Assembly: GCA_023238725.1 (NCBI GenBank)
Contig: CM041546.1
Location: 7,460,483 to 7,524,482 of the forward strand
Reading direction: 5' to 3'
DNA length: 64,000 nt
Source of the DNA: Scortum barcoo
Taxonomy: Eukaryota > Chordata > Actinopteri > Centrarchiformes > Terapontidae
Part shown: piece after piece, positions 40,135 through 49,991 of the stretch
Layout of the letters: each line of letters begins with the position of its first letter
Numbering within the stretch: position 1 is the stretch's first letter
The notes under the pieces: model-generated
Told to the model about the DNA's origin: nothing
What the model saw: only the letters and a program-made list of their open reading frames with translations
Database searches by the model: none
Made by a program: the position numbers and the translations under genes

Positions 40135-41025
40135 TCAGTCGCAGGAATACTCAGTTGGATCATCTGATGGTGTTCCAGTCACTTCCACCTCACACAGTGT
40201 CAGGTATTCACGTCTTCCAGGAATCACAATGTTTATGTAACGACCTTCCAACCCTCTACAGTAGAAGGTCTTGGATACCCCGGGTCTGATGGATCCGATC
40301 ACAGTGCATCTGATGGAAAATAAAACTGAGTTACATCAATCTTACCACTAGTTTAATTTACACTAGTGCTCTTGTGGTGAAAAATATGGGTTTCTGCTTG
40401 GAAATTATGTAGATGTTCTGTGCTGTTACCTAGGATTAGCATTGCCAGAGTCTTTCAGTGAGTTTCCAATACGGATCTCAGCACCACTGAGTCTTTCATA
40501 GCAACAATCCTTTCTGTTGGTGATAGTGATGGTGCTGATTTTATACGACTTTCGGAGGTCCAGTCTCCACCATGGATCCATATCATTGTTTGTGTGGGTA
40601 CAAGATCGCTGTACCCACAGGCTAGCACGATTTCCATCAATGGCCCTCTCAGGGACACCATCCTCATACTGGGAGGATTGCGTCACCTTTCCATCTTTAG
40701 CAATATTGACACCTGGAAAAGATAATTGCGAAAAGCACACATCTTACATACTTGTGTGAATTTAACCAAAGGTGATTAGACTATTTGATTGAACTCTCAC
40801 TGTGACTACTGCAAAAACAACTTACATAAGAATGACTCTTTACAGCAAAAATGGGTGCAAAACTATTGTCAAACCAATGGCTCTCTGAAGAATCATCTAA
40901 TTAATTGGAAATCATTGGGGAAATATCTACTGATTGATTGGGCTAATTTAAAGAATAGTCTCACCTGAAAGGCCACTCATCTGTCCCAGAACAGCCAACA
41001 AGACAAAGACCACAGCTGGAGTCAT
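40135..41025 (-). CDS. F-type lectin (fucolectin), copy A
   Basis: Three coding exons on the minus strand: 41025-40965, 40712-40430 and 40309-40135 (61, 283 and 175 bp). All have GT-AG borders and compatible phases, giving 172 residues and a TGA stop. Residues 1 to about 20 are a signal peptide with hydrophobic core VVFVLLAVL. The F-type lectin domain runs from about 22 to 160. The fucose-binding signature is intact: His60, 26 residues, Arg87-x-Asp89-Cys90-Cys91-x-x-Arg94. By analogy with eel fucolectin, expected disulfides are C58-C154, C90-C91 and C116-C132, leaving C171 unpaired. The family binds L-fucose on microbial or host glycans, and the protein should be secreted (in other fish often from liver or mucosa into serum, eggs or mucus). 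Length fits single-domain fish fucolectins. The ATG is chosen because it opens the signal peptide just after an acceptor site. No disabling change is seen. Confidence 0.93.
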
Positions 41026-41095
41026 GATACTGCAGAGATTTCTATGGAACACCGATATAATGTTATTAAACCTTAAACACACATTATGTACAATA

Positions 41096-41495
41096 CAGGC
41101 CAAAAGTTTGGAAGCAACTTCAAGTTTCTGTTCACAATGCCTTTCTTAAAAACCAGCATTGAGTTATATGTATTTTGGGATGTATTTACTGCATGATCAG
41201 ACTTTGCTTTCATTGTTATGCACCATTTTCCTCAATTTACCTTTAGGTTATACATTGATGTTACCAGACCATTGCTGAATAAATGTCAACAAAAGAAAAG
41301 AAGGGCTTAGTTTTTTAACTCTTTGGCTTTTCAGAGCATACAAAAATCCCAATAAATCTCAACTGCGTTCAAATCTCTGACAAACTACAACGCAGAAATG
41401 GCTAGAAAGAAGCAACTGAGTAAAGAAAGAAGAGTGCAGATTTGTACATTGAGGAAAGAAGGATACATTGAAAGAGAAATTGCAACACGCAGTAA
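41096..41495 (+). mobile_element. Truncated Tc1-mariner transposon in intron of copy A
   Basis: Begins after a TA with CAGGCCAAAAGTTTGGAAGC, a typical Tc1 terminal sequence. At 41398 it opens a frame reading MARKKQLSKERRVQICTLRK and continuing EGYIEREIA, which is the N-terminal helix-turn-helix start of Tc1-type transposases. After about 29 residues the similarity stops, and the rest of the transposase and the far terminal repeat are missing. It is antisense to the lectin gene, inside the intron between the untranslated first exon and the start-codon exon. The same relic is in copy B. Confidence 0.85.
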
Positions 41496-41729
41496 TAGTA
41501 AATACATTTTTAATTGTTACTTGAATAATTTTATCATTTGCAGATCAGGAGGGAAAATGTACCGTCACACTTAGAAACAATAATATTCAATTTTAAGACA
41601 TTCTCTTTGTCATCATCAATACATTTGTTATGGGACTACTGCCTTGTCATTATCAAGCCGTAATGTAAGTTACACATTGTAGAAAATACAAGAAGAATAA
41701 AGTTGGTAAGTTATTCTACCAAGGCTTAC

Positions 41730-41772
41730 CCAGAAGCTCTCAGGTTGAAGGTAGTGGTGATCTGATCTGCAT
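41730..41772 (-). other. Untranslated first exon of fucolectin copy A (predicted)
   Basis: It lies about 30 bases downstream of the TATA box and ends in a good donor, CTTCTGG followed by GTAAGC on the minus strand. The next exon probably starts just upstream of the ATG at an acceptor ending CTGCAG (41030) or CCATAG (41042). The 5' end is an estimate from TATA spacing. Confidence 0.6.
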
Positions 41773-41795
41773 GCTTGCATAGAGGCAGAGATCCA

Positions 41796-41803
41796 TATTT
41801 ATA
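41796..41803 (-). promoter_or_regulatory. TATA box of fucolectin copy A
   Basis: TATAAATA on the minus strand, preceded by CTTAAAAG. Spacing to the predicted first exon and its donor is what a TATA promoter should have. The same box, in the same context, precedes copy B. Confidence 0.7.
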
Positions 41804-42889
41804 CTTTTAAGACAGCATGATTGGCAGCTGTTTTATTGATAAATCTCTTAGTCAAATAGGAAGTGTTGTTTTTGGACCTGTCCTCTTTGTTTGCCAATGT
41901 GACTGTCCGATCACGCACATCCTGATACTGTGTAAATTATGTACCTCTTTCAGAGTTTGTGACAGGTAGTATGAACAACATACAACACGTGATTTCTGGT
42001 GGAAGACATATGAGAAGAAGATATATCTCCCCTCTGACAGTGGCCCAGTAATGGTACGTCCACGTTGGAAGTATTGCTGCCTGTGAGACTGATGGATGAT
42101 GTGTCATATCTCATGGTAGAAATGCCCAGAGAATAGTTCTTGACATATGGACGTGCTACAGTAGTACAGTAGTTAAACCAGGTTCTCAGACAGAAAAAAA
42201 AAAGAGAAATGGTGAGTTGTGGGTGCAGTAAAGAAGTAAAACTATAAATCTACGATGAACATATGTGGTTGATTGAGATGACGGAATGAAAAATGGGGAC
42301 GCAAGTATCTTAAAGACGAGCGTGTAACAAGACATTTCCACCTTAGATCAGGCCATTAGGGGCTGGTTTGTGCCCTACAGCCAGTTTTGAGTAGATGGTC
42401 ATCTAGGACTGCTTCTTCTCACCCAAGATTTCTTAAAACAGATTATCAATATTTTTATTGCAGTAAAAGAATGGTCGTGATTTTTTTTTTTTGCGAATTT
42501 ACGTCTTTTATGGGGGCTGTAGCAGTTTAACTGTTTCAAAGGCTCTTTCAATTAATCTGTTGTTGAAAGGTTAAACTATCTCAGGGTGATCACAGAACTA
42601 GAATTATAATTAATAATTACAGTATGAAGACCAGTTCCTTTGACGGTCTTACTTACTGACTAGGTGCCCTGGATTTACACTGTGTACAGACAGAATTACT
42701 GAATACTGACCAAACTCAACTCTTTGATCGAGGGTCATGTTAATCTGGTACTAAAAACAAAACAAACAAAAAAAACGTGAGGAATGAAATGTTCGTGCTT
42801 ATCTTGAAAAAAAGTGGATGGTTTCATGTATGAATTCTCTGAAAATAGCAACAAAGTCACATTTCCAGTTAAACTGATGCCATAAAATG

Positions 42890-42895
42890 TTTATT
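42890..42895 (-). terminator. Polyadenylation signal AATAAA of fucolectin copy B
   Basis: Same position relative to the stop codon as in copy A, within a nearly identical 3' untranslated region. Confidence 0.7.
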
Positions 42896-43240
42896 GTTAT
42901 ATATTGTTTTGTCTGAGCAGTCCAAAAGTCAAGATATGCAGTTTAATAATAATACAAGAACAAGCAGCAAAGACTAGAGCTGGATCAATCAAATTCCTTA
43001 TATCCTTATAGAAAGGGACATTAAACAACCGTTCAGCAGAAACAATGTTGTTATTCCATGCACAAGTTATGTTAACTCCTTCGTAGTATAAAGCAACAAA
43101 ACCTCTTGCAGACACTGGTCGAACAATGTGTTAAATTGAATTCCATTAAACTTCAAAATGGAGCAAAAACATACATGAATTAGCTTTGAAATGCGGCGGA
43201 TATGAGTATATGAGTATATCTGTTATATATTGTTTAAGAC

Positions 43241-44141
43241 TCAGTCGCAGGAATACTCAGTTGGATCATCTGATGGTGTTCCAGTCACTTCCACCTCACA
43301 CAGTGTCAGGTATTCACGTCTTCCAGGAATCACAATGTTTATGTAACGACCTTCCAACCCTCTACAGTAGAAGGTCTTGGATACCCCGGGTCCGATGGAT
43401 CCGATCACAGTGCATCTGATGGAAAATAAAACCGAGTTACATCAATCTTACTACTAGTTTCATTTACTGTAGATACTGATTGTGCTATTGTGGTGAAAAA
43501 TATGGGTTTCTGCTTCGGAAATTATGTAGATGTTCTGTGCTGTTACCTGGGATTAGCATTGCCACAGTCTTTCAGTGAGTTTCCAATACGGATCTCAGCA
43601 CCACTGAGTCTTTCATAGCAACAATCCTTTCTGTTGGTGATAGTGATGGTGCTGATTTTATACGACTTTTGGAGGTCCAGTCTCCACCATGGATCTATAT
43701 CATTGTTTGTGTGGGTACAAGATCGCTGTACCCACAGGCTAGTACGATTTCCATCAATGGCCCTCTCAGGGACACCATCCTCATACTGGGAGGACTGCAT
43801 CACGTTTCCATCTCTAGCAATATTGACACCTGGAAAAAATAATTGCGAAAGGCACACATCTTACATACTTGTGTGAATTTGACCAAAGATGATTAGAATA
43901 TTTGATTGAACTCTCACTGTGACTACTGCAAAAACAACTTATATAAGAATGACTCTTTACAGCAAAAATGGGTCCAAAACTATTGTCAAACCAATGGCTC
44001 TCTGAAGAATCATTTAATAATTGGAAATCATTGGGGAAATATCTACTGATTGATTGGGCTAATTTAAAGAATAGTCTCACCTGAAAGGCCACTCATCTGT
44101 CCCAGAACAGCCAACAAGACAAAGACCACAGCTGGAGTCAT
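43241..44141 (-). CDS. F-type lectin (fucolectin), copy B
   Basis: Three coding exons on the minus strand: 44141-44081, 43829-43547 and 43415-43241, with the same sizes, phases and splice borders as copy A, giving 172 residues. The signal peptide is identical. The binding motif is intact (His60, Arg87, Asp89, Cys90-Cys91, Arg94). Relative to A I count eight replacements (K26R, K29N, T31M, A50T, M65I, R74Q, S109C, R123G) and two synonymous changes. A50T creates the sequon N48-R-T, which A lacks, and S109C adds an eighth cysteine in the mature protein that could pair with C171 or link subunits. The role should be fucose recognition as for copy A. No premature stop or broken splice site is seen, so both copies look functional. 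Confidence 0.93.
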
Positions 44142-44211
44142 GATACTGCAGAGATTTCTATGGAACACCGATATAATGTTATTAAACCTTAAACACACAT
44201 TATGTACAATA

Positions 44212-44632
44212 CAGGCCAAAAGTTTGGAAGCAAGGCCAATACAGTCCAAACATTTGGAAGCAACTTCAAGTTTCTGTTCACAATGCCTTTCTTAAAAACC
44301 AGCATGATAGTTATATGTATTTTGGGATGTATTTACTGCATGATCAGACTTTGCTTTCATTGTTATGCACCATTTTCCTAAATTTACCTTTAGTTATACA
44401 TTGATGTTACCAGACCATTGCTGAATAAATGTCAACAAAAGAAAAGAAGGGCTTAGTTTTTTAACTCTTTGGCTTTTCAGAGCATACAAAAATCCCAATA
44501 AATCTCAACTGCGTTCAAATCTCTGACAAACTACTGCGGAAATGGCTAGAAAGAAGCAACTGAGTAAAGAAAGAAGAGTGCAGATTTGTACGTTGAGGAA
44601 AGAAGGATACATTGAAAGAGAAATTGCCAACA
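44212..44632 (+). mobile_element. Truncated Tc1-mariner transposon in intron of copy B
   Basis: Counterpart of 41096-41495, with the transposase start codon at 44542. The terminal sequence is followed by a diverged second version of itself (the GGAAGCAA-ending segment appears twice, at about 44214-44233 and 44234-44263), a 30-base insertion absent from copy A. An extra C after the EREIA codons shifts the frame into a stop. Confidence 0.85.
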
Positions 44633-44875
44633 CGCAGTAATAGTAAATACATTTTAATTGTTATTTGAATAATTTCATCGCATTTGCAGATCAGGAGGGG
44701 AAACATACCGTCACACTTAGAAACAATAATATTCAATTTTAAGACATTCTCTTTGTCATCATCAATACATTTATTATGGAACTACTGCCTTGTCATTATC
44801 AAGCCGTAATGTAAGTTACACATTGTAGAAATCACAAGAAAAATAAAGTTGGTAAGTTATTCTACCAAGGCTTAC

Positions 44876-44918
44876 CCAGAAGCTCTCAGGTTGAAGTAAG
44901 TGGTGATCTGATCTGCAT
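44876..44918 (-). other. Untranslated first exon of fucolectin copy B (predicted)
   Basis: Same donor (CTTCTGG before GTAAGC) and same distance from the TATA box as in copy A. The 5' end is estimated. Confidence 0.6.
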
Positions 44919-44941
44919 GCTTGCATAGAGGCAGAGATCCA

Positions 44942-44949
44942 TATTTATA
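44942..44949 (-). promoter_or_regulatory. TATA box of fucolectin copy B
   Basis: TATAAATA on the minus strand in the same context as copy A. The sequence further upstream differs from copy A beginning about 20 bases away. Confidence 0.7.
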
Positions 44950-45113
44950 CTTTTAAGACAGCATGATTGTCTCATCACTGATGACTGTCTGATCACGTGT
45001 GCACATCCTGATACTGTATAAATTATGTACCTGTTTCAGAGTTTGTGACAGGTAGTACGAACAACATACAACACGTGCATTTGGGTGGAAGACATATGAG
45101 AAGAGATATATCT

Positions 45114-46029
45114 ACCTTTAAAAAAAACCCCTAAAGTTGAATCAACACCCTCTCTACAATAGTTTAAGCAAAAACTCAACGTTTTGGTGTTGGTGTTTGT
45201 AGTTTGCAGCTTATTTGAGAGAAAAGATAGATGATGATAATGTCATAGTAGTTTTCTTTTATGTATTCCCTGTATTTAGGGATGTAGTCTGTATTTAGTT
45301 GTGTTGCATATGCACTTAGTAGTTGTCCATAGTTAGTAATGCCTTCTGTGTTGGTTATGCTCTCTGTACGTCCAATGTGTGTATGTATTTGGCTGTTTTG
45401 TGTATTTGCAGCGTGTTTCTGTATTTGTAGTCTTGTTTCTGTATTTCATTGTTATTGTGACATCTACACTTCTGTACCTGGATATGTTGTCTGTATTTGC
45501 AGTGTGTTCCTGTATTTGGTTGTTTCCGTTTCCTTTCACTGTGTTTTATTACATTGCATTTTAACCATGCCTTTGCAAGCACAGATTAGAGGAAAAAATA
45601 ATAAAAACATCTCCACAGGTTATGCGTGTTTTATAATCCTGTAAATACACATGATAAGAAAAGGGAAATTCTACAGAAAAAAAGAAAAAAGAAACACTCA
45701 CCACATAAGCTGGCTGCTGAGACATAAATCCCACATGCATTAAACTTTTATAACTCACTAAGAGTAATGAGTAGTTAAGGTTTTGGAGTGTGAGTCAGTC
45801 AGTATTGTTGTTATAATACAATATCTACAACCTCATCATTTCAGTCATTTTTAGGCTCTTACAGTCAAGATCATAGACAAGAACAACACGATTAACTTCT
45901 GACTAAGCTTTCTGTCTTCCTCAGAGAATTTGCATATGTTATGCAAATGGTTTTGTGTTTTTAAATATGATGGGGCTTGGGGAAAAAAAATCACCATAGC
46001 AACTACATGAGCCAATCAATGTCTCTGCT
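45114..46029. other. Noncoding stretch upstream of the lectin pair
   Basis: The interval 45340-45545 is a T-rich stretch with irregular repeats of CTGTATTTG/TGTATTTGCAG words. An inverted pair of octamer motifs lies at 45928-45948. No exon recognised. Confidence 0.5.
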
Positions 46030-46470
46030 CTTTTTTGGCCCTATTCCACACCCTCTCTGCCTCTCTACCTCTCACTCTTGTAACATTTGCCCTCATATTC
46101 TGTCTGTTTCCTATTTGATCGCCTTTGCTTTCTCTCTCTATGTCCGTCCAGCTCTGTGCCCTGCCTCTTTGCTTTCATTCCCCACTCTCCCCCAGCTCAA
46201 CCATGTCTAAGTTCCTCTCTGTTCTTCCCCCTCCTAGTCTGTGTTTTATTCATTTTTCCTCATCACTCCAGTTAGCCACTATTCTTCCTTCCTCATTCTC
46301 AAATCCCTCCTTATCTTGCCAACTGCTACCTGTCCTTTCACCTCCACATCCTCTGTCTCTACGAACTCTTGTCTCGCCCCTCTCGTTCCTCTTTATGCCA
46401 TCCCACTCTCCTATACTCTTTATTGACTTCTTTCCCTATGTTTGCATTCACACACCTTTTACTTGATCCA
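46030..46470. repeat. Pyrimidine-rich tract
   Basis: Mostly C and T on the plus strand over about 440 bases. It gives serine/leucine/proline-rich spurious frames. No gene. Confidence 0.8.
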
Positions 46471-46492
46471 TTATCTATGATATGTCTGTTCC

Positions 46493-46524
46493 TGTGTGTG
46501 TGTGTGTCTGTGTGTCTGTGTGTT
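46493..46524. repeat. Imperfect TG microsatellite
   Basis: TG units broken by TCTG interruptions. Confidence 0.9.
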
Positions 46525-49212
46525 TGCATGTGAAAAGCCACATGCTCGCGATAAAGGGAATCCAAAGTAGGTCAGGCCTGCATTTGTAATCATGCCATGG
46601 TCTGCTGACCTGACTTGCCCATCCCAGGTCTGATTTGTGTATGTCAGTGCATTAGTTTCTGTACACTGGTCTTTTCATGTGTTCTGCCTGCCAATACATA
46701 TCTTTGTATATCCTGCTCTGGTCAGACAGTAGGTTTCCTGGTTAATCCCTGCCCATATTGTGAGTGTTTGCCCAGCCTCATAATCATAATAACCTCAATT
46801 TCTCTGAGACACTTTGACATAGTACCTTGTTAGAGGGCGATCAAATCAGCCAGACTACATTCTGGCCACCGACTGCCTGACAGTTTGCCATAAGGGACAC
46901 ACTCCAGAGTGACTGCTCTCTCCAAGTACTTAACCTCTTGTTAGAAGAGGGGACAGTAATAAAATGGTGCGTGGTATGGTTAATGTACACACCATCTGGT
47001 CCTCCGGTCAAAAGCTCAGCAATCATTTGGAAATGTTAATACGCAGGAATGTTCACATGGCATTGGAAATTGATGGTGATGTATGTAGCTGGACAAGTAT
47101 TTTAGACGTTAGTTAAGGATAAGTATGATTGTCAAGGCCGAATGCAGGAATGTTATTTAAAGTGATGAAATTTGGAAAAGACATTAAAGATATAGAAAGC
47201 TTTATTGGGCTTTATGAAAAATCTTTATTAACATAATAGAGGCAGGTTCATGTGGTAACAGTGCATTGCAGTAATAAATTAATGACTGAATAAACCAGAT
47301 GAAACAAGGATTCACCATGGATGTCTTAAAACAACTCTCTAAGTATTCAATATCATATGTTAACTTGTCAAATATGGGTGTAGTTAAACACTGATTGTGT
47401 TACACAAGGATGCTAGAACAAACCTGTGCAAAGTGTAAAAAGGGTTCGTTCCTGCCATGTACTTGTTTGTAGAGATAATTATACTCATGGCAAACATTTC
47501 ATAATGTGTTTTCACCCACACTTAAATAAACTGTAATTTGAGAAATGTAATTACAAAGTGTCCATGTGGTTGAACTCAACAATAGATTGGGACTGGCCTG
47601 ACATTAACAAAAGGCTTATACACTGACACCAACCCGTGCATACATCAGTAGTTTTGTAATAAGGGTCTGCATTGCAGCCACGAAAACAAAGTGGTAAAAA
47701 GACAGAAACCCATGGAAGATGAGTAGCAGCACCATGGTCGTAAGCTTAAATGTCGAGTTTTACTTCCAATAATAACATAACTAACACAATAAATTGTCCT
47801 TGCTTCTGAAGCAGAAACAATTGTTAAAAATTGAGTTTTGCAGCTTCATGCTGAAAGAGAACTGGCTAAATGGATCAGTGAAGGTAACAATGGATAGCTC
47901 TAGGAATGTCTAGAAATGAAATTTAATGGGCAAGAGGCTAGTTCAGTGCTTACTATGTCACCAAACTTTCAAGTGATTAAAACAATAGCCATCAAAGTTG
48001 TACATTTATGAAGTGTGTAGATGTGTAACTTTTCATGGATCATAGCAATTCAGTTTAAAATACAAAACAGTGATTCTACAGTTTCCTCCTTGACACAAAA
48101 ATGGGTTCATTTAAGGAGGCCTCCGTGAAGAAACTTGTTAGCTGCTTGACTAGTGGACTATCTGGAACTTAATGCACGCTTGAGGTATACGGAGAAGATG
48201 TGTGTAACATGCAGCTGCTCTGTTGCAGAACCCTTAGGACTTCACTAGATTTTTTTTAACTCATAAAATCCACCAGACTGTATTATTTACCAACCTAAAG
48301 ATTTAAGTATTGTTTTTTTTTAATCAAAAATAGTCTGCTCTATTCAGAACAAATGGACAGCCAAAGCTAAACAATAATAATAACTGGAAACATATGTTAT
48401 GATGTGGGAGGTTTGCATTGTTTGGGTGGTATATCTGTCAACTTCTGTCATGAACTCTTTTGTTTGTTTGTTTGTTTTTGTTTATGTGTCCTGTGGGAAA
48501 ATGTGTTTTTATAAGAAATCGTGTACTTATGTATATAGTATAAGTATAATATTTATTATATTATATTCTATATACATGCAGTATATAAATGCATACTGTT
48601 TATTCCACAAGTTTGATTAACAGAACTTTCAGTGTTTCTGCTTTGTTTCTGCTCTTTTCTGCTCAGTGAGAGCGGCAATTTTCAAAAAGATACCTGCCTT
48701 GCAGTGTACTTTAATGCTGCAAGAATGTATTTGTTAAATCTGTGAAGACATCACACATTTGACAGAAGCAAGCAAGAAAGAAGGATAAAGGGGGTGTTAA
48801 GAGGGAATCTCAGTGAAAGAACAGACTCTACACCGGCTCTCCAGGGAAGCACTCTCTGCTCAATCGCTTGCTCTTAGGTCTCCTCTAATGACATCTCTAG
48901 CACCAGATTGCCTCCCCCCGTCAGAGTACTTGTTTCAGTCTATTTTTCCAGAGAGATGCTGCTAAAATGGGCTGTTGAGCATGTGGAGGTGGAGGGGGGG
49001 GGGCAGTCTCTGAGACAATCAAATGATAGGATTTTCTCTTCCAATCATTTTTGATACCGTATGTCTTTCCTCTCCCCTGGCTTTTGATGCCACAAAGACA
49101 AGGGAAAGGATAGAGATAAAAAAAAAAAACAACTGAATTTGTCCCTCTATCCTTTGCCATCAGGTCCGGATCACTAATTATCAAGATTGTCTTTCATTTC
49201 TCCTTTTCACAG
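46525..49212. other. Noncoding stretch; candidate regulatory DNA
   Basis: Unique sequence without a supported exon. The block at about 46790-47040 is compositionally complex and lacks long frames. An AT-rich hairpin-forming stretch lies at 48531-48575, and a G run at 48991-49003. Confidence 0.45.
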
Positions 49213-49224
49213 ATCTGAATAACA

Positions 49225-49991
49225 ATGCTCTCTGCCTCCTGTTATCTGATGGCTCAGGTGACCTAAGTATTTGCGCTTGTCTGTACGAGGTTGCTCCTCT
49301 AGCGTTTTTAAAAAGTCAACAGAAATGTCACATATCCAGTGTTTCTTATTGTCTCCGGACGTTAAGCACCAGCAGAAAGTCCTGAGCTCAAAATGGTGAA
49401 AAAACGAATCCACTCCTGAGCTTAGTTGCTCCTGTGCAGTAAAAGCGATGCTTCCCTGAAAATGTGGCAGAATGCAGCAGTACCTGTTATATAATATGTA
49501 TATATATATATATATATATATCTTTAACTAGCACTTTCACCTGCTGTTCCAGTGGACCCTGTTGCACACAAGAAAAGTCTTATTTCCTTTCGACAATGAT
49601 GTCTCAAAGAACTATGGGACAGGCCTTCTCAGTTGCACACACACAAGCCTGGTGGCAGTCATCCAGATCACCAGCCTGAATTCCTCTCTTTCGTCTAGGT
49701 TAGTGATTCCGTGCTTAAAAAGAAATGTTTTATTTAAATACATAAATGTAAATATATTAATCTTCATCCCAAACTTATCAGGTGGGTTGAATTAGGGTAA
49801 TCAATATACTGATCTAATGTTGTCATGCAAAATAATATTTGATTTTTGTTTTGTTTTACAGAACAAGTCATTTTGGCTTGGCAGGACCTATCCTCACAGT
49901 ACCAGCGCCCTACACCTGGAAGGAATGCCGCAGCCATTCCCAGGCTACAATTAAGAAAGTTTTTATTTCCTTTGTCAGAAGTCCAACTTGA
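49225..49991 (+). other. Speculative three-exon open frame (102 codons)
   Basis: Three segments with plausible splice sites join in frame: 49225-49257 (ATG to CAG before GTGACC), 49553-49698 (after CTGCTGTTCCAG, ending TAG before GTTAGT) and 49862-49991 (after a T-rich tract ending TTTTACAG, stopping at TGA). The joined frame encodes 102 residues with no signal peptide, membrane segment or domain I recognise. Phases agree (0, then 2 to 1), but three short open segments can arise by chance, and the first donor is only fair. An alternative is a noncoding RNA using the two better acceptors. Kept only as a lead. Confidence 0.15.

Larger units (their letters stand above)
38926..42028. repeat. Tandem segmental duplication, unit A
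   Basis: Starts at CCCCTCTGACAGTGGCCCAG and ends at GATATATCT followed by the start of unit B. It carries a complete fucolectin gene on the minus strand with promoter and polyadenylation signal, plus about 860 bases of downstream DNA. Unit length is about 3103 bp against about 3085 bp for unit B. The direct orientation and absence of spacer point to unequal exchange or replication slippage. Confidence 0.93.
42029..45113. repeat. Tandem segmental duplication, unit B
   Basis: Directly abuts unit A and matches it from CCCCTCTGACAG to GATATATCT. Main differences by eye: a shorter T run near 42480, scattered substitutions, changed sequence in the intron between coding exons 2 and 3 (131 bp against 120 bp in A), a 30-base insertion in the Tc1 relic, and about 77 bp upstream of the A promoter replaced by about 12 bp. 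Confidence 0.93.

Noticed and set aside
49464..49552. AT repeat before the speculative internal exon as part of a coding frame
   Set aside because: The (AT)n run at about 49499-49520 gives a Tyr-Ile repeat frame. The better reading starts after the acceptor at 49552.
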